Below are positions 1-9,515 of a DNA stretch of 64,000 nt, piece after piece. Position numbers and translations under genes: made by a program. The notes beneath the pieces were generated by a model. The model had not been told where the DNA came from and searched no databases. It worked only from the letters and a program-made list of their open reading frames with translations. How positions within the stretch are numbered: position 1 is the stretch's first letter; each line of letters begins with the position of its first letter. Origin of the DNA: Wenyingzhuangia heitensis (lineage in GTDB: Bacteria; Bacteroidota; Bacteroidia; Flavobacteriales; Flavobacteriaceae); NCBI RefSeq assembly GCF_011762155.1, contig NZ_JAASQL010000001.1:1116001-1180000 (forward strand), read 5' to 3'.

Positions 1-1
1 C

Positions 2-694
2 AGCACGAATGTTGTTTTTTGTGAAACTTGGCATAAAGGTGTTATTGGTATTGTGGCTTCAAGAGTTATAGAAACTTATTACAAACCTACGTTGGTTTTT
101 ACCAAAAGCGGGAACAAGTTAGCTGCATCTGCTCGTTCTGTAAAAGGATTTGATGTTTACAATGCGCTAGAAGCTTGTTCTGAACACATAGAACAATTTG
201 GAGGGCATAAATATGCTGCAGGACTTACTTTGTTGCCAGAAAATTACAAAGCTTTTAAAGCTTGTTTTGAAAAAGTAGTAAAAGAAACACTTCCTGTTGA
301 ATTAACTTCTCCAGAAATTACCATTGATGCTGAGGTTGATTTGGTAGACTTAACACCAAAGTTTTTTAGAATTTTATCTCAATTTGCTCCTTTTGGTCCT
401 GTGAATATGAAACCTGTTTTTAAGGCTACAGGTTTAAGAGATAATGGTTATGGTAAACGAATTGGTAAAGTAGAAAATGAAGAAGATTTTCCAGAACATT
501 TGCGATTAAATATTGTTTATGGAGCAGATAAAAAAACATACAATGCCATTGGTTTTAGTATGGGAGATAAACTAGAAGAAATTAACAACTCTGAAACTTT
601 TGAAGCTGCTTTTACCTTAGAAGAAAACAACTGGAATGGTTACTCTTCTTTACAATTAATGTTAAAAGATATAAGGTGTGAGGAAGTAAATTAA
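2..694 (+). CDS. recJ: RecJ single-stranded-DNA 5'-3' exonuclease, C-terminal part (partial)
   Basis: The frame is open from the first bases of the window, so the 5' end lies outside; 230 codons are visible. RecJ degrades single-stranded DNA 5' to 3' in recombination and mismatch/base-excision repair. The visible part starts with the WHKGVIGIVASR stretch that begins the DHHA1 domain, followed by the glycine-rich GGHKYAAG motif about 50 residues later, and then the C-terminal OB-like DNA-binding region ending in LQLMLKDIR. The catalytic DHH domain is upstream of the window. A GTG at position 53 would give a shorter reading frame but it lies inside the conserved motif and is not a real start. 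The stop codon sits in the loop of a terminator hairpin. The next gene is convergent. Confidence 0.93.
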   Translation, partial: STNVVFCETWHKGVIGIVASRVIETYYKPTLVFTKSGNKLAASARSVKGFDVYNALEACSEHIEQFGGHKYAAGLTLLPENYKAFKACFEKVVKETLPVELTSPEITIDAEVDLVDLTPKFFRILSQFAPFGPVNMKPVFKATGLRDNGYGKRIGKVENEEDFPEHLRLNIVYGADKKTYNAIGFSMGDKLEEINNSETFEAAFTLEENNWNGYSSLQLMLKDIRCEEVN

Positions 695-717
695 AATACT
701 TCTTCTTGTTTTTTTTA
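680..717 (+). terminator. Rho-independent terminator of recJ
   Basis: A 9-bp stem (GAGGAAGTA with TACTTCTTC, one G-T wobble) has an 8-nt loop and is followed by a T-rich run (TTGTTTTTTTT). The recJ stop codon overlaps the loop, so the hairpin begins inside the coding sequence. Confidence 0.6.
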
Positions 718-747
718 GTTGATTTTAGAACAAATGTAATTTAGTTA

Positions 748-3700
748 TTACCAATTCACTCCAACTCCAAAGGTAAATCTAGCTCCTTCTTTACTGTTAA
801 ATAAATTAAAGTTGGCTTTGGTAACTCCAGGAATACTTACCCAAAAACTACCACCATAAGCATTGTGCCAACGGTCTGATGTTTCTGAAGGTAACCAAAC
901 TCTACCGTAATCATAGCCTGCAGAAACTCCATAAGTTATAGGTAAAACAGCAGTTTTAACTCTGTTTATAGTGTATCTAATATCGGTATTTTGGCTGTAA
1001 GCTCTTTTTCCTGCAAAACGTTCGTTTCTAAAACCTCTTAATCCATTATTACCTCCAATAAATGCAGCTTGATACAGTTGAAATTGATTTCCTAAGTTAA
1101 ATTGAGAACGAATCTTACTAGCAATTATCCATTTTTTATTAGAAGACAATGGGTGTAAAATTCCCAAACTAGTTTTTATAAATCCTAAAGAGGAATCTTT
1201 AGATAAATTATAATCCCATCCAGAATTTAGATTAAAAGAAAAACCTAAAGTGGGTAAAGTGGTGCTGTCATAATTTTGATAACTAAAATTGGTATTAGCC
1301 CCTATAAAGTTTTGTTCGTCAAAATTAATAGGTAACGTATTTAGGTATCTGTTGGTAATTTCTTCAATTTCATAAATTTTAAAAGGAATGCTAAATTTAA
1401 AATTAGCTCCTCTTAAATTATCCCAAACAAAACCAGGTTCAAATTTTTTAATTTCTGTTTTTACTCGGTTATAATTTAGTCCTTTGTCGTTGTCAATATT
1501 TATAGTGTTATTTCCAAACCCAAAAAAGTTGTTGCTAAAATTAGAACTGGTAAAACGAGTGTTAAAAAACACATTCCAATGGTTGTAATAAGTAGCAAAT
1601 TCACTAGAGTGTGTAATGTCAAAACCGGTAGTTGCACTGTAATATTTTACGGCTAAGCTGTGTTTGTTAGTAAAAGGTTGTTGATTAAAACCATAATGTG
1701 CTACGGTAATACTAGCTCCAAAATTAACACCATCATCAGGGTTGTATGCAATTAAAGGTAAAAGTGTTTGCGTGTTGTCCTTTACTTTTCTGTACTGATA
1801 AGTGTTCTTATTGTATTGGTCTGTTAAGTGTTTTTTTACTTTTCCGTGAAAGGTATTGTTTTTACTTTTAAAATCGTGAACAACAATGTTTTTAGCATTT
1901 TCTACAGTGTACGTGTCGTTGTTTTGTCCACCAATCAATCGGATTTTGGGACTGTGTTTAGATACGTTTTTTATCTGATATTTATCGTCATCATCTAAAC
2001 CATACACCCAAATTTCTTTGGTGTTCTTGTTGTTAAAGCTTCTTGTAAAATGCAAATCTTCTTTTTCATCATCTTTAAGATTGTACACGCTAATGGTTGT
2101 CTTGTATTTATCGGCAGTAATATCAAACCATTCATCTTTATCTGTACCTTTAATAATTGCAAATTTCTCTAGTGTTTTTCTGTATTCTGAAGCAATTTCT
2201 TCTACATGATCTCGTCTGTATTTTAAAACAGATTTTATTTGCTCAATGTTTTTGTTTTGTACTGCTTTGGGTAGTTTATTAAAGGCATCGTCTATAATTT
2301 TATCGGTTAAATTATTTTTAATAAACGTGGCTTGTTGGTTCCAAATAGTAAAGTCATCTTCTTGTAATAAAGAGACATCAATAGGATAGGGTTCATCATT
2401 AAATTTAAAAAGATTTCTAATGTCTTTTTTGTATGTCTGCATTAATTTAATAGGATCTATTATAGTGGTTATTGTGGTTAATAAAAGTCCATCGTAATTA
2501 GAAAAAGCCTGATCTCTATCTCTAGGAATGGGTCTAAATATTTTGTGTTTGTTGTCTTTAAAAACAGCCCATCTCCATTGGTCTACATGTCTGTCCCAAT
2601 CTCCTAATATCATATCAAACAAACGAGCAGTTACATAATTTTTTTCATCAAGTTTGTGGTTTTTACTTTCTCGTAATTCAGCAAACAAATCATCTGTACT
2701 TATAATATCATCAGGTTTACCAAAAGAAGCTAAATCGGTATGTCCGTCTTCGGGTCTTTCTTCAATCATGTACAAAGCATCACCAAATTCATCGTCAAAA
2801 GGGCGTATAGCATCTTGTTTAGGTACGTAAAATAATTTAGGATTGGTGTGATACACTCCTATGGGATCTGATAAATCACCAATAATAAATGGAGTATAAG
2901 GATGTGCCGACGTATAAAAGTCATACAAAATATTTTCTGTATAAGTATCTTCCATGTCGTTGGCTATATAGTCATTCTGAAAAGCAACGGTTTGTAAAAA
3001 ACGAACGGCACTCTTTTTTAATGCACGCATTACATATTGTTTTCCGTCAGGATTTACCAAACGTAAGGATTTGGATTGATGGCCACCTCCTTTTTTTACC
3101 AAAGTAAGTCCGCCGTAAAGTGTGTCTAAAAGAACTGTTTTTGCATTAACCAATTTGCTGTATTCATTTCTGTAATGATTTCCCCAAATAAATTGATAAG
3201 CTTTATTTTTGTCAGTTTGATTTTTGTTGTAAATAAAAGCATCTACATAAGCAGGTGTGTTTTCTAAATTATATTTCTTATCAGTTTTCTTTTTAGAAGC
3301 AGGAAAAATTTCTGTTTCAAAAACAGTTTGATTGTCACTTTTAAAAGCAACAGTCACTTGCTTTTGTTTAGAGATACTTAATTTAGCATATCCATTTTGT
3401 CCAAAAGTAAAGCCTTTATTTTTACCTAAATATGTAGGAGAACTTTTAGAACCTGCACCACTAATAATTTGTGGCATTCCGTTTTTAAACAAGTATTGTA
3501 AGTTGTGGTCATGACCAGATACAAAAATTAGCCTATCATGTTCTTTGGCTAAAGTACTTACTCTTTGTACTAACTCATTGTATTTAGAGCCTTGTAGGTC
3601 TTGCGGATTTAAACCACTAGATTTTCTAATAGTTTGTGCAAGAGTTCCCAAACCAGGTAAGGGAATTTTATTGTTTATTGGAAAAATATTTTGATGAACA

Positions 3701-4404
3701 GAAGATTGTCCACCATGTGTACCTCTAGAAACTACAGGGTGGTGAATGGCAATTAAGGTTACTTTTTCCTGACTTTTATTAATTAATCCTTCTAGTTCTA
3801 CAAAAAACTTATCTCTTGTTTTAATTTCATCACATTTATCATTCATTTCTGGGTGATGATTCCAATTTGTAATATACCATTGAGAATCTATTACAATTAC
3901 ATCTACATTTTTGTTTAAATGAACGACTTCTAAAGGACAACCGTTTTCTGGTAAAAAAGTGTTTTTTCCTAAAGCTTTTTCTACTAGTTTTTCTTGTGTT
4001 TTTAATCCGTCTAAACCATAATACCAATCGTGATTACCCGGAATAAAAATAGTTTGTCCTTTGTAGTTTTTTAAAATATTTAATTGAGAATTTAAACGAT
4101 CAACCTGATCTTTATTGTCTTTGTTAGAAACTCCTTTAGGGTATACATTATCTCCTAAAAAAATAAGACTACTATTTTTACCTTCTTTTTTTAATTCTTG
4201 TTCAAGGTTTTGTAGCGTTTTATTTCCGCTAGGACTGTTACCAGCATCACCAATTAAGTAGATGTTACTTTGTTCTTTTATAGATACCTTATTATTATCC
4301 CAGTTTTTAAATTGTGAAGAAATTTGCTTCTTGTGTGTGGCACAATTGGTTAGGGTTAAAAAGGCTAGAATTAAAAGGTAATTTTGTAGAGAAATAAATT
4401 TCAT
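748..4404 (-). CDS. Lipoprotein: metallophosphatase + kinase-like middle region + outer-membrane beta-barrel
   Basis: 1218 residues. The N-terminus is a type II signal peptide with lipobox LTNC (Cys21). Residues about 45-340 are a calcineurin-like metallophosphoesterase with all ligand blocks: GDAGNSP (Asp53), GDNVYPKG, GNHDWYYG, AIHHPV and SGHDHNLQY. Residues about 390-800 are not a standard phosphatase region; they carry GDWDRHVDQWRW (601-612) and PIPRDRDQAF (625-634), reminiscent of catalytic and metal loops of atypical kinases (HipA/CotH/Fam20 type), with MRALKK at 459-464 as a possible ATP-lysine strand. Residues about 900-1218 read as alternating beta strands ending in GVGVNW, like the Omp85/BamA-TamA type surface-antigen barrel. 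The first and last domains are well supported; the middle reading is inference. The protein should sit in the outer membrane. It is convergent with recJ and divergent from the HD gene. Confidence 0.8.
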   Translation of the reverse strand: MKFISLQNYLLILAFLTLTNCATHKKQISSQFKNWDNNKVSIKEQSNIYLIGDAGNSPSGNKTLQNLEQELKKEGKNSSLIFLGDNVYPKGVSNKDNKDQVDRLNSQLNILKNYKGQTIFIPGNHDWYYGLDGLKTQEKLVEKALGKNTFLPENGCPLEVVHLNKNVDVIVIDSQWYITNWNHHPEMNDKCDEIKTRDKFFVELEGLINKSQEKVTLIAIHHPVVSRGTHGGQSSVHQNIFPINNKIPLPGLGTLAQTIRKSSGLNPQDLQGSKYNELVQRVSTLAKEHDRLIFVSGHDHNLQYLFKNGMPQIISGAGSKSSPTYLGKNKGFTFGQNGYAKLSISKQKQVTVAFKSDNQTVFETEIFPASKKKTDKKYNLENTPAYVDAFIYNKNQTDKNKAYQFIWGNHYRNEYSKLVNAKTVLLDTLYGGLTLVKKGGGHQSKSLRLVNPDGKQYVMRALKKSAVRFLQTVAFQNDYIANDMEDTYTENILYDFYTSAHPYTPFIIGDLSDPIGVYHTNPKLFYVPKQDAIRPFDDEFGDALYMIEERPEDGHTDLASFGKPDDIISTDDLFAELRESKNHKLDEKNYVTARLFDMILGDWDRHVDQWRWAVFKDNKHKIFRPIPRDRDQAFSNYDGLLLTTITTIIDPIKLMQTYKKDIRNLFKFNDEPYPIDVSLLQEDDFTIWNQQATFIKNNLTDKIIDDAFNKLPKAVQNKNIEQIKSVLKYRRDHVEEIASEYRKTLEKFAIIKGTDKDEWFDITADKYKTTISVYNLKDDEKEDLHFTRSFNNKNTKEIWVYGLDDDDKYQIKNVSKHSPKIRLIGGQNNDTYTVENAKNIVVHDFKSKNNTFHGKVKKHLTDQYNKNTYQYRKVKDNTQTLLPLIAYNPDDGVNFGASITVAHYGFNQQPFTNKHSLAVKYYSATTGFDITHSSEFATYYNHWNVFFNTRFTSSNFSNNFFGFGNNTINIDNDKGLNYNRVKTEIKKFEPGFVWDNLRGANFKFSIPFKIYEIEEITNRYLNTLPINFDEQNFIGANTNFSYQNYDSTTLPTLGFSFNLNSGWDYNLSKDSSLGFIKTSLGILHPLSSNKKWIIASKIRSQFNLGNQFQLYQAAFIGGNNGLRGFRNERFAGKRAYSQNTDIRYTINRVKTAVLPITYGVSAGYDYGRVWLPSETSDRWHNAYGGSFWVSIPGVTKANFNLFNSKEGARFTFGVGVNW

Positions 4405-4448
4405 TTTTAATTTGATGTAATGATAAACTAAAATAAACTTATTTTTAA

Positions 4449-4456
4449 TAAATTTG
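4449..4456 (+). promoter_or_regulatory. Candidate -7 element (TAAATTTG) of the HD-PycTM gene
   Basis: TAAATTTG matches the Bacteroidota -7 consensus TAnnTTTG and ends 20 nt before the ATG at 4477. No convincing TTTG -33 element is seen at the proper spacing, so support is partial. Confidence 0.35.
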
Positions 4457-4476
4457 GTAAAAACAGTGTTAAAAGT

Positions 4477-5688
4477 ATGAACTCATCGATGGTTGAATCT
4501 GTAGAATTATATGTTGTTAATTATTTAAAACATAATTTACCTGCGGGTACTATTTATCACAGTATATCTCATACGCAAGATGTTGTAGATGCTGTTAAAA
4601 CTTTAGCAAAAGAAGAAAAGATATCAGAAGAAGATAGCGAATGCGTTTTAATTGCTGCTTGGTTTCATGATGTTGGATACATAAGGGGTGGAGAAAATCA
4701 CGAAGATGCTAGTATTTCTGAAGCAATATCGTTTTTAAAAGATCATAAATTTTATTCAGAAGGTATAGATAAGGTTGTAGGTTGTATTAAGGCTACACAA
4801 ATGCCACAAGCTCCCAAAAGTGCTATTGAAAAAATTATATGTGATGCAGATTTGTTTCATGTTGCGACTACTTCTTTTGAGGACAATAGCAAACTGTTAA
4901 GAGCCGAATGGGAGTTGTTGGAAGGGAAAACGATGACTGATGTAGAATGGTATCAATGTAATTCTGAGTTTTTAAGAGGTCATAAGTTTTATACCAATTT
5001 TGCATTTAGAAACTGGAGTGCAATGAAAGCTATAAATTTGGCTGGTAACGAAAAAAAGTTAAAAAAAGCAGTACAAAAAGAGGATGATGCTATTCTGAAA
5101 AGAGAGGAAAAAAAAGCAAAGAATAAAGAGAAAAATACTCCAGGTAAAGCAGATAAAACGATAGAAACCATGTACAGGGTTACATTGCGTAACCATATTA
5201 AGTTAAGTGATATTGCAGATACTAAAGCCAATATTTTATTGAGTGTAAATGCGATAATATTATCTTTAGCTTTGTCTAATTTATTTCCAAAATTAGACAA
5301 AGCAGACAATCATTATTTAATAGCACCTACATTAATATTTTTATTAACAGCTGTAGTTTCAATGGTTTTTGCTATTATTTCTACAAGACCCAAAGTAACA
5401 TCAGGCACGTTTACACAAGAGGATATTGATAATAAAAAAGTGAATTTATTGTTTTTTGGAAATTTTCATAAAATGCCATTACAGGTTTTTGATGATGGAA
5501 TATTTACTTTGATGGAAGATAAAGAATACTTGTACAAATCTTTAAATAAAGATTTGTACTTTTTAGGTATTGTATTGGCTAGAAAATATAGATTGTTAAG
5601 AATAACATATTCTATTTTTATGACAGGAATTATTGCTTCGGTAGTTGCGTTTGGAATTGCTTTTTACAATTTAGGATTAGGAATTTAA
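4477..5688 (+). CDS. HD-domain phosphohydrolase fused to a Pycsar-type (PycTM) membrane effector domain
   Basis: 403 residues in two parts. Residues 20-190 form an HD phosphohydrolase: His28/His32, the HD pair His64-Asp65 in AAWFHDVGY, His75 in the ENHED block, and a late Asp in CDADLFH. A lysine/glutamate-rich linker (about 195-225) leads to the C-terminal part, which begins MYRVTLRNHIKLSDIADTKA and contains hydrophobic segments near 250-270, 280-303 and 375-398. That sequence pattern is the PycTM family (Pfam PF18967, annotated as Pycsar system effector), in which cyclic pyrimidine nucleotides trigger membrane damage. No nucleotide cyclase is adjacent. The HD part could hydrolyse a nucleotide ligand; this is inference. 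The gene converges on the GAF gene with the two stop codons sharing a TTAA. Homologues of this fusion may be housekeeping rather than defensive. Confidence 0.8.
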   Translation: MNSSMVESVELYVVNYLKHNLPAGTIYHSISHTQDVVDAVKTLAKEEKISEEDSECVLIAAWFHDVGYIRGGENHEDASISEAISFLKDHKFYSEGIDKVVGCIKATQMPQAPKSAIEKIICDADLFHVATTSFEDNSKLLRAEWELLEGKTMTDVEWYQCNSEFLRGHKFYTNFAFRNWSAMKAINLAGNEKKLKKAVQKEDDAILKREEKKAKNKEKNTPGKADKTIETMYRVTLRNHIKLSDIADTKANILLSVNAIILSLALSNLFPKLDKADNHYLIAPTLIFLLTAVVSMVFAIISTRPKVTSGTFTQEDIDNKKVNLLFFGNFHKMPLQVFDDGIFTLMEDKEYLYKSLNKDLYFLGIVLARKYRLLRITYSIFMTGIIASVVAFGIAFYNLGLGI

Positions 5689-8063
5689 TCACTAATAATT
5701 TTTGTAATCTCCATTAGTTTTTGAAAAGAGATTTCATCTTTACTGGCTTTGTTATAATTAATAGCCACTCTAATTGCCTTTAAACCAGAGACTCCTTGCA
5801 GATCTTCAATGTCTAAAAATTCTATTTCATTTAAAAAATACTCTTGTTTTCTTAAATACTCAATATATCTAAGATATTCATCTAGATCGTGTTCGTGAGT
5901 ATATACAATTGCTATTTTTCCTGGTTGAGTTAGTCTTTCTGTGGTGTCTTTAATATAAGATTTGTCTATTCTTTTTTTAATTATTTCGTAGCGCATGTTA
6001 TAGGCACCATCTACATCAAATTTTTTCTCATCCATTCTAAATTTAATATCTAGAGGCACAGAATGGACTAAAATTAAAGAAGTAACCTGAAGACTGATTT
6101 CTGGATGTTCTATGTCTATATCTCTAGCAATGTACTCCAATTCACATTGTTGCTGTAGTTGCCAAAGTCTAAGATTTTGTATGTATATAGGATGAAATTC
6201 TTTGGTGTTTGTAATACTATCTCCTATGTACATATTATAATCTAGCCCATCTGTTTTAAAGCGCTCAAAATAATGTGGATAAAACTTTTGTGCTTCTTTT
6301 TGAGAAAGGTCTAAGTATTTAGCCAAACTAGAATTAAGGTGCGTGATAAAATCTTCGTAAGCTCTTCGTTTTTTATAAACAATATTTAAGTTAGGATCTA
6401 TTTCACTTTCATAGGATACAATCAGTGATTTAAACTCGGGTTTTGTTTTTTTAATATGATTTAGTATTGGATAAATATCCTTTTTAAGTAAATCAGTAAT
6501 TATTAATTCATCAGTAGTTTTTATTCCATCAACAATAGAACTTAATGTGTTTTCTAAGCGATATATAATTTCTTTATAAACAAGTAGACTTTCTTTGTTG
6601 TAAATTTTATCAAATAATTGAATGGTACTTTTTATTTGCGTTGATAAATCTTCTTGTATTGCCTTGTTACGTGCATCAGAAGATCCTTTTACGTCACATT
6701 GACCATACAATGGGTATACATTTTTAAAAGAGATGTTTTTTAACTTAGAGTTGCTGTTTGTAGACGGTGATATAAATTCATCTGCAGCATTGTAAAACTT
6801 CCACTTTACACTTGGGTGTATAGTTGTATAGTTTTCTTGAATAATGGATTCTAATAAATTCTGATGTTCATCAATAGAACGTTCTACCGTAATGCTTAAA
6901 ACGGGTAAAATATCTTTAAGTTTAGATGCATTTATAGAGTTTAGTTCATATTTAGTAGGCGAACCTAGTTCTAAAATAGCCATAAAAGAGTTACTCAACT
7001 CTATAGGAACTAAAATAATACTTTGCAGTTTGTTGCCTCTTACAGTTTTGTAAAACTCATTTTCTCCCATTTTGTCTTTGTAACTTTCAAGGTCTGGGAT
7101 GGTAGTGGTTAAAGAGGTGTTAAAAACTCTGTCTACAATTCCATTACAAAAATGGTGTTCTGGATCTGTGCAAATATCTTTAGCTATTAAACTATGATTT
7201 TGGTTGTGTCTTATAAAATTAGAATGACTTTCTCTGTCTTTATTGTAAATAGAAATCCCTAGTTTAAGATCGGGTAAATTAAACAATTGTCTAATTTGTT
7301 TTTCTAATTTGTGTAGGCTACTAATATTTCTTTTGATGAAAGTGTTTTTTATTTTAGAAATAACTTCATCTTGGGTTACATCAAAAAGGTTGATCATTCC
7401 AAAACCTTTAAAAATATAAGAGTTTGGTGGAAATTTTTCTTTCCAAATATCAATATTCTCAAAATTACTTAATAAAATTTTTATGTCTTCTTCAGTAATT
7501 TCTGGAGCCGCATCAGTTTTTATGATAGATGCAAAATCTGCGTTGTATAGCGCTCTATAACTTTTTACTGTATTGGTTCTTTTGTCAGGAATATCATAGA
7601 AAAAAGGACGTTTAAAGTCTATGTGATAGTTGTATAAATAAGATAAGATGTATAGACAAGTCATAATATACATATTTTGATTGTCAAAGTTTCTGACATC
7701 AAAAACGTAATCATCACCAGCATTGTCGATAATGTTTCTAAACCTTTTAGAAAGCATAAACGACGTCATATCAAAAGGTATAGAAGCTGCTTTAATTTCG
7801 TTACTCTGTAACAAACCGGGAAACAAAATAGATAGTAGTTTCTGAATTTGATTTTCGTAAGTGTGTAATAAAGAAAAGTCTGTAAAACCATCTCTTAGTA
7901 ATGGATATTTATTCATCTCCTCTAATAATTGAGAAGCAGAGTCGTAAAAAATATCCGTTTTATCAAGGCAGATTTCTTCTAAGTACGAATAAATTTTTTC
8001 AAAACTTATATGTATCTTAATAGGTAATTCTTTGTCTTCTATAGGGCTTTTTAAAATGTACAT
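5685..8063 (-). CDS. GAF-domain protein of unknown function
   Basis: 792 residues with no signal peptide or membrane segment. Residues about 255-400 read as a GAF fold: a helix (LHKLEKQIRQLF), strands LKLGISIY, a variable ligand loop with two cysteines (DICTDPEHHFCNG), then QSIILVPIEL and FMAILELG, followed by a connecting helix ending in a VERSIDEHQNLLESI block. The N-terminal 250 residues and the C-terminal 390 residues are largely helical and do not match a family I can name; there is no visible kinase, cyclase, GGDEF or DNA-binding domain. It lies 68 bp downstream of der on the same strand and may be cotranscribed. A cytoplasmic ligand sensor is the most that can be said. Confidence 0.7.
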   Translation of the reverse strand: MYILKSPIEDKELPIKIHISFEKIYSYLEEICLDKTDIFYDSASQLLEEMNKYPLLRDGFTDFSLLHTYENQIQKLLSILFPGLLQSNEIKAASIPFDMTSFMLSKRFRNIIDNAGDDYVFDVRNFDNQNMYIMTCLYILSYLYNYHIDFKRPFFYDIPDKRTNTVKSYRALYNADFASIIKTDAAPEITEEDIKILLSNFENIDIWKEKFPPNSYIFKGFGMINLFDVTQDEVISKIKNTFIKRNISSLHKLEKQIRQLFNLPDLKLGISIYNKDRESHSNFIRHNQNHSLIAKDICTDPEHHFCNGIVDRVFNTSLTTTIPDLESYKDKMGENEFYKTVRGNKLQSIILVPIELSNSFMAILELGSPTKYELNSINASKLKDILPVLSITVERSIDEHQNLLESIIQENYTTIHPSVKWKFYNAADEFISPSTNSNSKLKNISFKNVYPLYGQCDVKGSSDARNKAIQEDLSTQIKSTIQLFDKIYNKESLLVYKEIIYRLENTLSSIVDGIKTTDELIITDLLKKDIYPILNHIKKTKPEFKSLIVSYESEIDPNLNIVYKKRRAYEDFITHLNSSLAKYLDLSQKEAQKFYPHYFERFKTDGLDYNMYIGDSITNTKEFHPIYIQNLRLWQLQQQCELEYIARDIDIEHPEISLQVTSLILVHSVPLDIKFRMDEKKFDVDGAYNMRYEIIKKRIDKSYIKDTTERLTQPGKIAIVYTHEHDLDEYLRYIEYLRKQEYFLNEIEFLDIEDLQGVSGLKAIRVAINYNKASKDEISFQKLMEITKIISD

Positions 8064-8131
8064 ACGTTTCTGTATAATCTATAGTGAAGATACAAATATT
8101 TGGTCGTAATGCCTATGTGTACCTAACAGGG

Positions 8132-9448
8132 TTATTTTTGTCTAAAGTATATGGTAATTGGAACTCCTTTAAAATCGTAGATTTCCCTCATTTTGTTTTC
8201 TAAAAAACGTTTGTAAGGCTCTCTAATATATTGCGGTAAGTTGGCAAAAAACGCAAATTGTGGAGTAGGTGTAGGCAACTGCATACAGTACTTAATTTTA
8301 ACATATTTACCTTTGACAGCAGGAGGTGGATAGTTTTGAATTAACTCTAGCATAGTTTCATTTAACTTACTAGTTGCAATCTTGTTACTTCTACTTTTAT
8401 GAACATCTACGGCAGTTTCTAGAGCTTTAAGTAAACGTTGTTTTGTTATTGTAGATGTAAAAACAATAGGCACATCTGTAAAAGGAGCTATTTCTCGGCG
8501 AATCATTTCTTCGCACTTTTTCATGGTATTGGTTTCTTTGTCTAACAAATCCCATTTGTTTACTAAAATAACAATTCCTTTACGGTTTTTTTGAGCCAAC
8601 CAAAATATGTTTTGATCTTGTCCTTCAAAACCACGGGTGGCATCTACCATAAGAATAGCAACATCACAATGTTCTATAGCTCTTACCGCTCTCATTACAG
8701 AGTAAAACTCAATATCTTCTTTAACTTTAGACTTTTTACGAATACCAGCGGTATCTACTAATTTAAAGTCAAATCCAAATTTATTATAAACAGTATCTAT
8801 GGTGTCTCTAGTAGTACCTGCAATGTTGGTTACAATATTTCTGTCTTTTCCTGTCAGAGCATTTATAAATGATGATTTTCCTGCGTTAGGTCTTCCTACA
8901 ACAGCAAATTTAGGCAATTCATCCTCTGGGTTAATTTCTTCGTCTTCGTTGTTTTCGGGCATCTCTTTAACCAAAGCATCTAAAAGTTCACCTGTTCCAC
9001 CACCGTTTATAGATGATATAGTATAAAACTCTCCTAGTCCTAAGTTGTAAAATTCAAAAGAATCTGCATCACGCATAGCATTGTCAACCTTGTTGATGGC
9101 TAAAAAGATAGGTTTTTTACTTTTTCTTAATAAACCAGCAACGGCTTCATCTAATGGAGTAACACCAGAAGTAACGTCTACCACAAAAACAATAATATCA
9201 CACTCTTCTAGAGCAAGAACTACTTGTTTTCTAATTTCTCCTTCAAAAATATCGTCAGATCCTTCAACATATCCTCCGGTATCAATTAAAGAAAACTCTT
9301 TTCCATTCCAATCACTTTTACCGTAATGACGGTCTCTAGTAACACCACTAACATTATCTACAATGGCTTCTCTACGTTGTATTAATCTATTAAACAACGT
9401 TGATTTACCTACATTAGGTCTTCCTACAATGGCTACAATACTATTCAT
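8132..9448 (-). CDS. der: GTPase Der (EngA), ribosome assembly
   Basis: 438 residues, the normal length. Der has two consecutive GTPase domains and a KH-like C-terminus and acts in maturation of the 50S subunit. First G domain: GRPNVGKST (8-16), DTGG, NKVD; second: GRPNAGKSS (about 184-192), DTAGI, NKWD. Both carry the switch I TRD motif (GVTRDRH and GTTRDTID). The KH-like region covers roughly 350-438 and contains the conserved [17 protein letters not shown] stretch. The start is ATG directly before the first strand leading to the P-loop, so no choice is needed. A TATCTTTG -7 element sits about 17 nt upstream (9466-9473). Confidence 0.97.
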   Translation of the reverse strand: MNSIVAIVGRPNVGKSTLFNRLIQRREAIVDNVSGVTRDRHYGKSDWNGKEFSLIDTGGYVEGSDDIFEGEIRKQVVLALEECDIIVFVVDVTSGVTPLDEAVAGLLRKSKKPIFLAINKVDNAMRDADSFEFYNLGLGEFYTISSINGGGTGELLDALVKEMPENNEDEEINPEDELPKFAVVGRPNAGKSSFINALTGKDRNIVTNIAGTTRDTIDTVYNKFGFDFKLVDTAGIRKKSKVKEDIEFYSVMRAVRAIEHCDVAILMVDATRGFEGQDQNIFWLAQKNRKGIVILVNKWDLLDKETNTMKKCEEMIRREIAPFTDVPIVFTSTITKQRLLKALETAVDVHKSRSNKIATSKLNETMLELIQNYPPPAVKGKYVKIKYCMQLPTPTPQFAFFANLPQYIREPYKRFLENKMREIYDFKGVPITIYFRQK

Positions 9449-9465
9449 AAAATGAAAATTTTGTG

Positions 9466-9473
9466 CAAAGATA
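9466..9473 (-). promoter_or_regulatory. Candidate -7 element (TATCTTTG) of der
   Basis: On the minus strand TATCTTTG fits TAnnTTTG and lies in the 67-bp gap between the Crp/Fnr gene and der. The -33 element is only TTT at the expected spacing, so der may also be read through from upstream. Confidence 0.4.
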
Positions 9474-9515
9474 CGTAAAAAGGATGGTTATAAAAGGAAA
9501 GGAGTTGAAAGAGCG

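Noticed and set aside
3839-4027. Overlapping small reading frames within the large phosphatase-barrel gene and elsewhere (for example 2018-2209, 2889-3107, 3839-4027)
   Set aside because: They lie in other frames of well-supported genes, lack recognisable domains and have compositions expected of shadow frames.
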